DNA of 64,000 nucleotides from a virus, in IMG/VR virus record IMGVR_UViG_3300028581_000026, positions 22,554-86,553 of that record; one strand, 5' to 3'. The notes beneath the pieces were generated by a model. It had not been told where the DNA came from. It saw only the letters and a list, made by a program, of their open reading frames with translations, and searched no databases. A program made the translations under genes and the position numbers. Position 1 is the stretch's first letter. Each line of letters opens with the position of its first letter. Shown in pieces: positions 24,400 through 31,447 of this stretch.

Positions 24400-26619
24400 T
24401 TATTGACTTACACTACTGATATTATTTTCCTTTGTAATTTTAACAATGTTATCCGCCCAATTACTAACAAGTGGGTTATGAGTTATAACAAACAACTTCT
24501 CAAAATAGTTCTTTATTTTACCAAAAAATTCACCAACCATATCAAGATTTTCATTTGATATTTTTCCAAACACTTCATCCATTACCACAATATTCGGTTT
24601 TGGTAAAGAACTTATTTTAGTTAGTACCGCTCTCAACGCCAATGATGCCACAGTTCTTTCATAACCTGATCCTGATGACATAAGTTTCTCAATCTGGGTA
24701 TTATTATCAATCATTATAAATTCAACCTCATTCTTGTCATTTATGTTAATCTCCAATCTAAAATGACAGCTATCTTCCAATAACCTTTGTAACTCAGAAT
24801 TCAACATCGGAATCATTGTTTTCATTATGGTTTTGGATATTCCATTCTTCCCAAAGATTTCCAAATATAACTTATAGATTTTCTCCTTGTTAGCTTCTTC
24901 TTTAATCTTAACAATTGTTTGTTCATTCTGCTCAATCTTATCTTTCAATGACTGAACCTGATAATTGTTTGAATCAATAATTCTTTGAACGGAAGTCTTC
25001 TCCCTATCTAATTCCTCAATTCTTAGGTTAGCTTTGATAAGTTGGGTTTCAATCTTGCTGTTGGTGGATATGTTATCCTGTAACAAATTGAATTTTTCCA
25101 ACTTATCTTCCAATCCTTTAATTTTCATCACATACCCTTCAATTGTCAATTCATATTTTTCTTTGATAAGTTTGTTTTTCTCATACTCATCAAATTCTTT
25201 TTTGAGTTGGACATACTTGGCTTCTTTGTCAATTATAATATTCATTTCCCCCTCAAATTGGTTCTTTTGTATGTTATAATTGTCAAGTTCAGATATTTTT
25301 GATTGGGTTATGGATGCCATCATCAATTCAATCCCACAATGTTCGCACTTAATCCCACCATCAACGGAGGATTTAAGTTCATTGATTGATTTGATTTTCT
25401 GTTCAATCTGAACAATTTCTTTGTATAGAACTTTATGGGTTTCCTTTAACTTATCGTGTTCTTGTTCTGAATAAAACTCTGTTGGCTCAATAACCTTGAG
25501 TTCTTTTAATTGTCTATCAACACCTTGTTTTAGGGTTTTAATTCCCATAATTTCGCTTTGAACATTTTCCGGTACAATCTTGGCGATTTCAATATCAATA
25601 TCCATATGTTTGGATTTCAATAGATTATCCCTATATTCTTGTCCCTTGATTATTCTGTTCTGAACATCAATCAAATTGTTTTGTTGGGTGATATTGTCTG
25701 ATGTTAATTCATTTATCCTGGTGGAATATCCATCATTATCTGACTTCAGTTTCTCACTGGAATAAACATTTGATAACATTGATTTTGAAAACTCCGAATA
25801 GATTTCCTTTCCAATTTCTTCTTTCTTTTTAAGGAAGTCCAATCCCATAAACTTGGATAATACTTGTCCTCTTGCTGTGGGTTTGGAATCAATTAACTCT
25901 TCAAGGTTTGTTGCCGTGGTTAGAATTGTCATTAAGAAATCATCCTTTGTTCCAATGGATGTTTTAATAAAGTTTTCCGTTTCTCTTCTTTGTTCCCCAG
26001 TAAAGTTCTGTAATGAACCATCTGATAATTTCTTATAGAAGTCCAATTCAGTTTTTACATTCCAGGTGTCATCCTTTTTCTTTTTTCTTTCAATATTTCT
26101 GATGATGATATATTCATCCCCATCAATTATTATTTCACCTTTGACATGGACTTTATCGTAGTTTGAGAATCTATTGAATATTTCTTCAGCTTTGGTTGTC
26201 TTGGTTGTTTCATTGAAGAATAAGAATAACAATAGATCAACGGTTAGAACGGTGTTATGAGACACAATACCATTTGTATAATATTGATGAACTTCAGCAA
26301 CTTGGATATCATATAGGTCATCTTTAATGTCCAATAATTCAATGTTGGAGACATTACTACTACCACTAATAGTTTGTATGCTTTCACCAATTTTAATCTC
26401 TTTAAGAACAACGAATTGGTTATCGGTATTTTTTAACTTATGATAATCGGCACCTTCAACAGACATCCCATTATCAAGTTCGCATCTATAAACTTCAGCA
26501 TTTTTTTCAGTTATACCACACCATTCAATGTTTTTATACCCATATGGTGTGTTTACTTTAAACCCTAAATCACCATATTTTTGGTATAAATTATATAAAT
26601 CCCCTATTTTAATTTTCAT
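24400..26619 (-). CDS. gp46/SbcC-like recombination ATPase, C-terminal part with split-intein C-fragment
   Basis: Residues 1-122 are an intein C-fragment ending in IVSHN; block B-like GADYHKL is at about 57-63, and YDIQVAEVHQYYTNGIVSHN contains blocks F and G. From Thr123 (TVLTVDLLLFLFF) the gp46 sequence resumes right after the Walker A lysine. Then a coiled coil with a zinc hook (CEHC at 425-428), a second coiled coil, the ABC signature (SSGSGYERT), Walker B (IVVMDEVFGKIS) and the ITHN switch. Trans-splicing with the 27675-28280 product would restore the P-loop. It works with gp47 (35250-36029) in DNA-end processing. Confidence 0.93.
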   Translation of the reverse strand: MKIKIGDLYNLYQKYGDLGFKVNTPYGYKNIEWCGITEKNAEVYRCELDNGMSVEGADYHKLKNTDNQFVVLKEIKIGESIQTISGSSNVSNIELLDIKDDLYDIQVAEVHQYYTNGIVSHNTVLTVDLLLFLFFNETTKTTKAEEIFNRFSNYDKVHVKGEIIIDGDEYIIIRNIERKKKKDDTWNVKTELDFYKKLSDGSLQNFTGEQRRETENFIKTSIGTKDDFLMTILTTATNLEELIDSKPTARGQVLSKFMGLDFLKKKEEIGKEIYSEFSKSMLSNVYSSEKLKSDNDGYSTRINELTSDNITQQNNLIDVQNRIIKGQEYRDNLLKSKHMDIDIEIAKIVPENVQSEIMGIKTLKQGVDRQLKELKVIEPTEFYSEQEHDKLKETHKVLYKEIVQIEQKIKSINELKSSVDGGIKCEHCGIELMMASITQSKISELDNYNIQKNQFEGEMNIIIDKEAKYVQLKKEFDEYEKNKLIKEKYELTIEGYVMKIKGLEDKLEKFNLLQDNISTNSKIETQLIKANLRIEELDREKTSVQRIIDSNNYQVQSLKDKIEQNEQTIVKIKEEANKEKIYKLYLEIFGKNGISKTIMKTMIPMLNSELQRLLEDSCHFRLEININDKNEVEFIMIDNNTQIEKLMSSGSGYERTVASLALRAVLTKISSLPKPNIVVMDEVFGKISNENLDMVGEFFGKIKNYFEKLFVITHNPLVSNWADNIVKITKENNISSVSQ

Positions 26620-27619
26620 TTTTTAAAAATTTTACACACTTTTTAATAACCTCATCTTTTTCTTTTCTATACTCAGAATCCCATATCACTAACACATCAA
26701 AATTATGTCTATTGGCTAATTTAATCTTAACCTCATCTTTTTTCCAAATATCTTCAGATGTTATACTTTTACGGAAAGGATTTGGGGTATCTGTAGTTAT
26801 AAAAATATTAGGATTTGCATGATAACTATCTCCATTGTATTCAATAATTTTTTTATTAAAAGTATCGGTAAAGTCATATCTATAAAACCCTTCATCACCA
26901 GTTAATACAAATTCACCACCTTTTTTAGCAAACATAACATAATTCAATTCTTCAATATTTTCGTAATATTTTAATAATTCAAAAAACAAATCTTGTGACA
27001 CTTTTGAATATCCTGATTTTAAATTACCGTTTTTATATAGTGATTGTTGCCATTTTTTTTGTCTTTCAAAAAATATCTTTTTACCCTCATCTTCCCCATA
27101 TTTCTCAATACATTTAACTAAACTAAATTTATTTTGGAATTCTGAAACTTTATTTTTTGACTCTTCAACTGAAAATCCTTTTTTTATCCAATATTCAACA
27201 CTTCTTGGTGAGTGTAATTTACCTTCTTTAAGTTTTTTTTCTTGAAAAAGTTTAACTCCATCTTTTTCACCATATTTTATTATGAATGACCTTTCAGTGT
27301 TCATCAAGTGTAATTCTGTTTGAAGTTTAGCATCTTCTAATGAAAATCCTCTACTTATCCAATATTCAATTAAATTTGGTTTCATTTCTTTAACTTTCTT
27401 TTTCGATTCTTCTTCAGTTAAACCCCTTTGAATCCAATATTTAACACTAAATGCAGAACCTTTAGCAATAGTAATTCCCGCATCTTTTAATCTTTTAACA
27501 ATTGTTGATGTATCAACATTGTATTTTTTGGATATAAAAGTTGTGGATTTCATTTCATTGATATATAAATTTATTATATCTTGAATTTGATTTTCCGTAA
27601 AATTACACATTTTTCCCAT
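26609..27619 (-). CDS. Vsr-like (EDxHD) homing endonuclease inside the split gp46 locus
   Basis: The N-terminal helix-turn-helix (about 7-50) is followed by three copies of a 22-residue module (YWIQRGLTEEESKKKV, YWISRGFSLEDAKLQT, YWIKKGFSVEESKNKV). The C-terminal catalytic domain has YDF (249-251), IIEYNGDSYHANP with E260, D264 and H267, and DVLVIWDSEYRK. This fits the EDxHD family related to Vsr mismatch nucleases found with fractured phage genes. It lies between the intein halves, overlapping the C-part start by 11 nt, and presumably spreads the split-intein allele. Confidence 0.88.
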   Translation of the reverse strand: MGKMCNFTENQIQDIINLYINEMKSTTFISKKYNVDTSTIVKRLKDAGITIAKGSAFSVKYWIQRGLTEEESKKKVKEMKPNLIEYWISRGFSLEDAKLQTELHLMNTERSFIIKYGEKDGVKLFQEKKLKEGKLHSPRSVEYWIKKGFSVEESKNKVSEFQNKFSLVKCIEKYGEDEGKKIFFERQKKWQQSLYKNGNLKSGYSKVSQDLFFELLKYYENIEELNYVMFAKKGGEFVLTGDEGFYRYDFTDTFNKKIIEYNGDSYHANPNIFITTDTPNPFRKSITSEDIWKKDEVKIKLANRHNFDVLVIWDSEYRKEKDEVIKKCVKFLKNEN

Positions 27620-27674
27620 ACCTTTTTAGAAATAAATATACCCATATAACTAAAAAGGTAAGGAGTGAATGTAA

Positions 27675-28280
27675 TTATTTTAATTCATTGGGTAAAAACC
27701 CTAACTTATTAATTATATAGTCAATATCAAATTCTATTTCAATCTCCGTATCACCCCTAACGCATTTCCCGCCAAAATTACTAGGCGTTGATTCCACCAC
27801 CGAGATACCATTACATTTGTCAAAATCTATTTTTTGATTTTGTCCATAAGATAAGAAATTGGAGAATTCAATATTTTTGATATACCATTTTTTGAATGGG
27901 GTTACATCTTCATCTGATAATAGTCTATTATCAACTATTCTGTCAAGATTGAATATTTCATCTGACAATTGATTTTGATTTTTGGTGTCAAGGTATGATT
28001 TAACCAATTCATATTGATAATTTTTATCAAGGATATTGAAGGAGACATCAACCGATTGATTTGTTGTTTCAACTGATTTTGTCTTGGTTATAACATTGAT
28101 ATTGGTTGAGTTATATTTTTTTTGGAAGTAATGTTTTACACTTTTTATTTTTTCTTGTGTGAAGTTTTCGGCATAATCTTCCCAAATAACCTGGATGTAT
28201 GGATTATCAAATTTGTTGAAATCTATATCTTTTATCATAAAATTGTAATTGTATTCTGGTGGTGGATTAAATAAATCCAT
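27675..28280 (-). CDS. gp46/SbcC-like recombination ATPase, N-terminal part with split-intein N-fragment
   Basis: Residues 133-172 are the start of an SMC/SbcC-type ATPase (IKNIEFSNFLSYGQNQ, then ESTPSNFGGK, the Walker A up to its lysine). At Cys173 a 29-residue intein N-fragment begins (CVRGDTEIEIEFDIDY) and ends at a stop codon. Such short N-fragments characterise atypical split inteins (AceL-TerL and VidaL type). Residues 1-132 are an extra domain not found at the N-terminus of T4 gp46; I do not recognise it. Trans-splicing to the 24400-26619 product is required for an active P-loop. Confidence 0.92.
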   Translation of the reverse strand: MDLFNPPPEYNYNFMIKDIDFNKFDNPYIQVIWEDYAENFTQEKIKSVKHYFQKKYNSTNINVITKTKSVETTNQSVDVSFNILDKNYQYELVKSYLDTKNQNQLSDEIFNLDRIVDNRLLSDEDVTPFKKWYIKNIEFSNFLSYGQNQKIDFDKCNGISVVESTPSNFGGKCVRGDTEIEIEFDIDYIINKLGFLPNELK

Positions 28281-28291
28281 ATTTGTTATTG

Positions 28292-28456
28292 GATGTTTTG
28301 GATTTTATCAAACTTTCGTAAACATTTGTGTTATAAGTAATTGCTACCATTCCGTTTCAAATGGAGTTTCGTGATGAAAAACAAAAAGAATTTCCCAACC
28401 TTTTCAGGTCATTCCTACCGCAGGTCACTTACAGGAAACGCCCCACAACAAGAATT
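28292..28456 (-). other. non-coding, GC-richer stretch with GAAA-tetraloop hairpin
   Basis: No plausible gene on either strand. Relative to the surroundings it is G/C-rich. On the minus strand it contains GACCT-GAAA-AGGTT inside an outer GAAT/ATTC pairing, a repeated TGACCTG, and CCATT...AATGG. It lies directly upstream of the gp46 N-part gene. It could be a 5'-UTR structure or the remnant of a mobile intron. Confidence 0.4.
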
Positions 28457-28591
28457 TTATAGGTTTTCAATTTCTGTTTTGACTAATAAAATATCACAAG
28501 AGGTTGAACCGTCCCTACCATAGGGATATAATTCATCATATTCATCTCTTAAACTTAACCACTTAATTTTTAATTCTTTTAATTTTTCCAT
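28457..28591 (-). CDS. small hypothetical protein (44 aa)
   Basis: MEKLKELKIKWLSLRDEYDE...SCDILLVKTEIENL. Helical, charged, with an in-frame stop just before the structured non-coding stretch. Too short to classify; supported by position in the minus-strand run and sensible amino-acid composition. Confidence 0.5.
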   Translation of the reverse strand: MEKLKELKIKWLSLRDEYDELYPYGRDGSTSCDILLVKTEIENL

Positions 28592-28618
28592 AAGTTTAAT
28601 TGTTTTTAAAGTTCGTTA

Positions 28619-28882
28619 TTACCCAGGAAAATCGGTATCAACATCACTTTCTCTATTTTCCAATTCACTTGGATCAACGATTGAGAAGCCAAGTTCTTGT
28701 CCCCCAATTGAAACCTTCAAATCATTTTCAAGTTGTTCATTTTGGGTTAATTTTTCTTGGTATTCTTTTAATTTTTGTTCCAACAATTGTGTGTATTGTT
28801 TTTGAAACTTTTTCTTCTCAGTAGCAATCTTTTCGTTTCTTTTGGCTACTTTCTTTCTGTGTTCTTTAGCTTTTTTTCCCAT
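28619..28882 (-). CDS. small basic coiled-coil protein (87 aa)
   Basis: Opens with MGKKAKEHRKKVAKRNEKIA, strongly basic, followed by a coiled coil and a short acidic tail (ESDVDTDFPG). Small proteins with this KKAKEHRKKV-type opening are frequent in large phages of uncultured lineages; function unknown. Nucleic-acid binding is possible from the charge. Confidence 0.7.
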   Translation of the reverse strand: MGKKAKEHRKKVAKRNEKIATEKKKFQKQYTQLLEQKLKEYQEKLTQNEQLENDLKVSIGGQELGFSIVDPSELENRESDVDTDFPG

Positions 28883-28891
28883 TTTTTTTAT

Positions 28892-29098
28892 TTATTTAAA
28901 TTTTTGTATTGAAAACATTTTTTCTCCGTAACATCTTAATGTGTGAAGAACATCCTTAATTGAGTGATTAACTTTGTAGAACTCATTTGGATTTACGGTT
29001 GTAATCATTGTAACATTATCCCCATCTTTATAAACGGAAACTATTTTATCCAAATTAATATAAACAGAACTTTCTTCTTGTTTGAATTCGATGAACAT
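28892..29098 (-). CDS. hypothetical protein (68 aa)
   Basis: Small beta-rich protein (SSVYINLDKIVSVYKDGDNV; VNPNEFYKVNHSIKDVLHTL). The pattern recalls short FlbD-like or LytTR-like barrels, but I would not assign it. It sits between two small genes in the same direction. Confidence 0.55.
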   Translation of the reverse strand: MFIEFKQEESSVYINLDKIVSVYKDGDNVTMITTVNPNEFYKVNHSIKDVLHTLRCYGEKMFSIQKFK

Positions 29099-29099
29099 A

Positions 29100-29333
29100 T
29101 TATAATTGTTTTAAAAGTTTAACCCATCCCAATCCATTACAATAAGAATATCCAGCTTCTTTAGCCTTCAATCTACATTCATCATTGTCATTTTGGTATT
29201 CTTCAGGAGCAAAATTGGATTCCCATTTGATTATGGTATCTTGTCCATCCATTTCAGCAACATCTTGATCTGGTGTTAGATAATGAATATCTTTACCACC
29301 ATTACCTTTCATTGTAAATTCATATACTATCAT
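29100..29333 (-). CDS. hypothetical protein (77 aa)
   Basis: Start at 29333 (MIVYEFTMKGNGGKD) is chosen over an upstream ATG because that one overlaps a consensus promoter. The protein ends CNGLGWVKLLKQL and has a DQDVAEMDGQDTIIKWESNF core. Not recognised. It has its own E. coli-like promoter 29 nt upstream. Confidence 0.6.
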   Translation of the reverse strand: MIVYEFTMKGNGGKDIHYLTPDQDVAEMDGQDTIIKWESNFAPEEYQNDNDECRLKAKEAGYSYCNGLGWVKLLKQL

Positions 29334-29361
29334 CGTCTTAAATTTTAATTGTGATAGATGA

Positions 29362-29390
29362 ATAATAGAAAATTTGGGTGAGATTGTCAA
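29362..29390 (-). promoter_or_regulatory. sigma-70-type promoter TTGACA-17-TATTAT
   Basis: TTGACA (29385-29390), 17-nt spacer, TATTAT (29362-29367), about 29 nt before the ATG at 29333 and just after the terminator of the previous gene. Confidence 0.65.
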
Positions 29391-29392
29391 AC

Positions 29393-29425
29393 AAAAATTC
29401 CACCTTTATTGGGGTGGAATCTCTT
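29393..29425 (-). terminator. Rho-independent terminator
   Basis: Sense: GATTCCACC, short loop, GGTGGAATTTTTG. An 8-bp stem plus T-run overlapping the end of the gene at 29406-29651. Confidence 0.8.
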
Positions 29426-29651
29426 TAATTATAACCTCAGATTCGGTGATAATAACAACCCTGGCACCACACGAAAGGAGGGGTTTATCATTTCCACCAT
29501 ATATAACTTTACTCGGACCTAATATCTCAACTTCATTACAATAGGTATTCTTCTTACCTTGTTTTACGGTTATAACAGGTAAGTTTGTTCCTTTTGTTTT
29601 ATTGGAACGGATGTGATGTTGATTGACATGGATATAGGTTTTCATTACCAA
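29406..29651 (-). CDS. hypothetical protein (81 aa)
   Basis: Beta-rich (TYIHVNQHHIRSNKTKGTNL; EVEILGPSKVIYGGNDKPLL; ARVVIITESEVIIKE). The motif order (HVNQHxIRxN, CNEVxIxGPxxVIY) is one I associate with conserved small proteins of large phages, function unknown. Start may be Met1 or Met3. It overlaps the upstream tagged gene by 7 nt. Confidence 0.65.
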   Translation of the reverse strand: MVMKTYIHVNQHHIRSNKTKGTNLPVITVKQGKKNTYCNEVEILGPSKVIYGGNDKPLLSCGARVVIITESEVIIKEIPPQ

Positions 29652-30016
29652 TTACGATCTGTTTTGTTGCGAATAAGTTCAATTTCTTTGATGCGTAATC
29701 TTATAGATGTTATTTGTTTGAAGTAGAATTCAATTTCAGAATAAATTGGCTCAAAATTATAGTGAGACATAAGTCCTTCAGAATAAGTATTTACTGTAGC
29801 AACTAAACCTCTTTCATTTTCACCCAAATCAATTACATCTATTTTTACAATAGAATCAATCCAATCAGTAATATCTTCATTATATTCATTTGGATTATCA
29901 TTTTCTTCAATATCCGTTTTAATGGTATTGAGTATTTCATTAATTGTTTTTTCAACCTTTCTTCTTTGTTTCTCGCTGGTTTGTTCTTCTAATATTTTTC
30001 TGATAATATCTCTCAT
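29645..30016 (-). CDS. small protein with putative capsid-targeting N-terminus (123 aa)
   Basis: Starts MRDIIRKILEEQTSEKQRRK: a basic amphipathic helix with I-L-E/E at residues 8-11, a short version of the shared tag. The rest is a small alpha/beta domain (DWIDSIVKIDVIDLGENERG) ending in a basic helix. The late-type element (AATAAATA on the plus strand) lies 11 nt upstream at 30028-30035. Probably head cargo; molecular role unknown. Confidence 0.65.
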   Translation of the reverse strand: MRDIIRKILEEQTSEKQRRKVEKTINEILNTIKTDIEENDNPNEYNEDITDWIDSIVKIDVIDLGENERGLVATVNTYSEGLMSHYNFEPIYSEIEFYFKQITSIRLRIKEIELIRNKTDRNW

Positions 30017-30027
30017 TGTGTTTTAAT

Positions 30028-30035
30028 AATAAATA
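30028..30035 (-). promoter_or_regulatory. late-promoter-like element (TATTTATT)
   Basis: Sense TATTTATT, one mismatch to TATTTATA, 11 nt before the ATG at 30016. It lies just inside the start of the region between this gene and the 39-aa gene. Confidence 0.4.
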
Positions 30036-30039
30036 TTGA

Positions 30040-30159
30040 TTAAATCTTGTTTTTCATCTTTAATACCTTATAGATATGTTCGGTAATATATTGGGTATCA
30101 CCATTTGGTGCCATAATCAAATATCCATCCTTTAATTCTTTTAATACTACAAATTTCAT
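30040..30159 (-). CDS. small hypothetical protein (39 aa)
   Basis: MKFVVLKELKDGYLIMAPNG...YKVLKMKNKI. A beta-hairpin-like opening and basic tail. Its ATG is 1 nt from the stop of the ABC-exporter-like gene, fitting translational coupling. Not recognised. Confidence 0.5.
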   Translation of the reverse strand: MKFVVLKELKDGYLIMAPNGDTQYITEHIYKVLKMKNKI

Positions 30160-30160
30160 A

Positions 30161-30994
30161 TTATATTTTTATTCGGTTAACAACATCTTTCATTCTCGCA
30201 AAGATTTCCATAGCAATAGGAAATGACATCAGAGAGATTAAAAACTGATTAATGTAAGCATACATCGCAACAGCTTCACCCTGGGTCATATTAAAATTAT
30301 AACTAGTAAATATCACCAAGGCTAACACCAAAAAGATACTTTTAACAATATTCAACGACGCCCAATTCTTACCCTGTATTGTTGACATACCGACAATAAC
30401 TTTAGCTCTCCTCTTATAAAATGTTTCAATGGTTGTATCATCATTTGTTTCCATTGTCTTCGTCTTTTGTTCGTAGTGGGTATGTGAGACTCGTGTGGCT
30501 TGAGCAATCTTGTTATAGAATAAATAAACAATCAATGATATTGGTAGAATACAACTAATGACAACAAATCCTGTTAATGTATGTTGATAAAATATAAAAA
30601 CCAAACTTCCAACAATATTAATTAATGCCATTACAAAATAATGAATGTCACTCTCCAAGAAGTTAATCACATAATTGGTTAAATCAGTTCTTGCTATCTT
30701 AACGGATGTTTCCGCATCTTTATTGTGTTTAAGGAATCTAAATATAATATCATTATACATCTTTGTATAAACCTTGGTATCATATACCATTCTCTTATAC
30801 ATAAAAATATTTTGTAATATATTAATAACCAAAAAAACACCCAACCACATATAATTTTTAACCAATAAACCATCAATCGTCTTTCCCAAGATAAAAGGTT
30901 CAACCAAAAATAATAGTTGGGCTATTATGATGTATAGATATATAAACATCAAAGAAAATTTATATTCTTTGATGATATTATAGATGTATTTCAT
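30161..30994 (-). CDS. ABC-exporter transmembrane domain without ATPase
   Basis: The 277-aa protein has six hydrophobic segments in the arrangement of a type I ABC exporter (ABC_membrane): IAQLLFLVEPFILGKTIDGL, a long cytoplasmic loop with DLTNYVINFLESDIHYF, paired segments at about 125-165, ETFYKRRAKVIVGMSTIQGK and a final pair near 220-265. The nucleotide-binding domain is absent and no separate one is encoded nearby. It may pair with a host ATPase, act as a dominant-negative subunit, or alter the envelope. Such a gene is unusual in phages. Confidence 0.8.
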   Translation of the reverse strand: MKYIYNIIKEYKFSLMFIYLYIIIAQLLFLVEPFILGKTIDGLLVKNYMWLGVFLVINILQNIFMYKRMVYDTKVYTKMYNDIIFRFLKHNKDAETSVKIARTDLTNYVINFLESDIHYFVMALINIVGSLVFIFYQHTLTGFVVISCILPISLIVYLFYNKIAQATRVSHTHYEQKTKTMETNDDTTIETFYKRRAKVIVGMSTIQGKNWASLNIVKSIFLVLALVIFTSYNFNMTQGEAVAMYAYINQFLISLMSFPIAMEIFARMKDVVNRIKI

Positions 30995-31056
30995 TTTTTA
31001 ATTAGATAATGGTATTCTTGGAGTAGTGCTTGATAATCTTTATCTAGTTTGTTCAT
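30991..31056 (-). CDS. possible tiny leader ORF (21 aa)
   Basis: MNKLDKDYQALLQEYHYLIKK, whose TGA overlaps the ATG of the ABC-like gene (ATGA). Helical and charged. It may serve translational coupling only; short length makes it uncertain. Confidence 0.3.
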   Translation of the reverse strand: MNKLDKDYQALLQEYHYLIKK

Positions 31057-31249
31057 GTATATAACCTCTATTTTCTGTGTATTTGAATAATATTTGATTT
31101 TCTTTTAATTCAGGAAATCCGAATGTATAATTTTGTACCATTATGGTTTTCCAATTTTCACCAGAGTCTTCAGCATTATAAGTGAATTCTCTTGGATTGT
31201 CCAAGTTTATTAGAAAAACTGGACGAGTTATTTCAATTATATTTTCCAT
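31040..31249 (-). CDS. hypothetical protein (69 aa)
   Basis: Beta-type composition (IIEITRPVFLINLDNPREFT; MVQNYTFGFPELKENQILFK). Not recognised. It starts 1 nt from the stop of the next upstream gene, so it is an operon member. Confidence 0.55.
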   Translation of the reverse strand: MENIIEITRPVFLINLDNPREFTYNAEDSGENWKTIMVQNYTFGFPELKENQILFKYTENRGYIHEQTR

Positions 31250-31447
31250 CTATTTTATTAATTCAATTTGTTTTTTTAACTCATCACATATTTCATATTC
31301 TTCGTGTTTAATGAAATATGGTAGTAAATAATTTTCTAATATCTCCAATCTTTTATGAGTTTCAAGTCCATCCATTTTGAAATCTGATTTCTTAACATCG
31401 TTATATGTCTCCCACATTACTTTGTTTAATAAATCGTAATTACTCAT
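31250..31447 (-). CDS. hypothetical protein with UvrB/C-like helical end (65 aa)
   Basis: Start at 31447 (MSNYDLLNKVMWETYN) overlaps the upstream gene by 8 nt; an earlier ATG at 31468 is possible. The last 25 residues (FIKHEEYEICDELKKQIELI) resemble the UVR interaction motif (EEYExAxxLRDxI). Function unknown. Confidence 0.6.
   Translation of the reverse strand: MSNYDLLNKVMWETYNDVKKSDFKMDGLETHKRLEILENYLLPYFIKHEEYEICDELKKQIELIK

Noticed and set aside
28341-28523. Plus-strand open frame of 60 codons upstream of gp46
   Set aside because: Against the run direction, no promoter, and it overlaps the likely 44-aa minus gene and the structured stretch.
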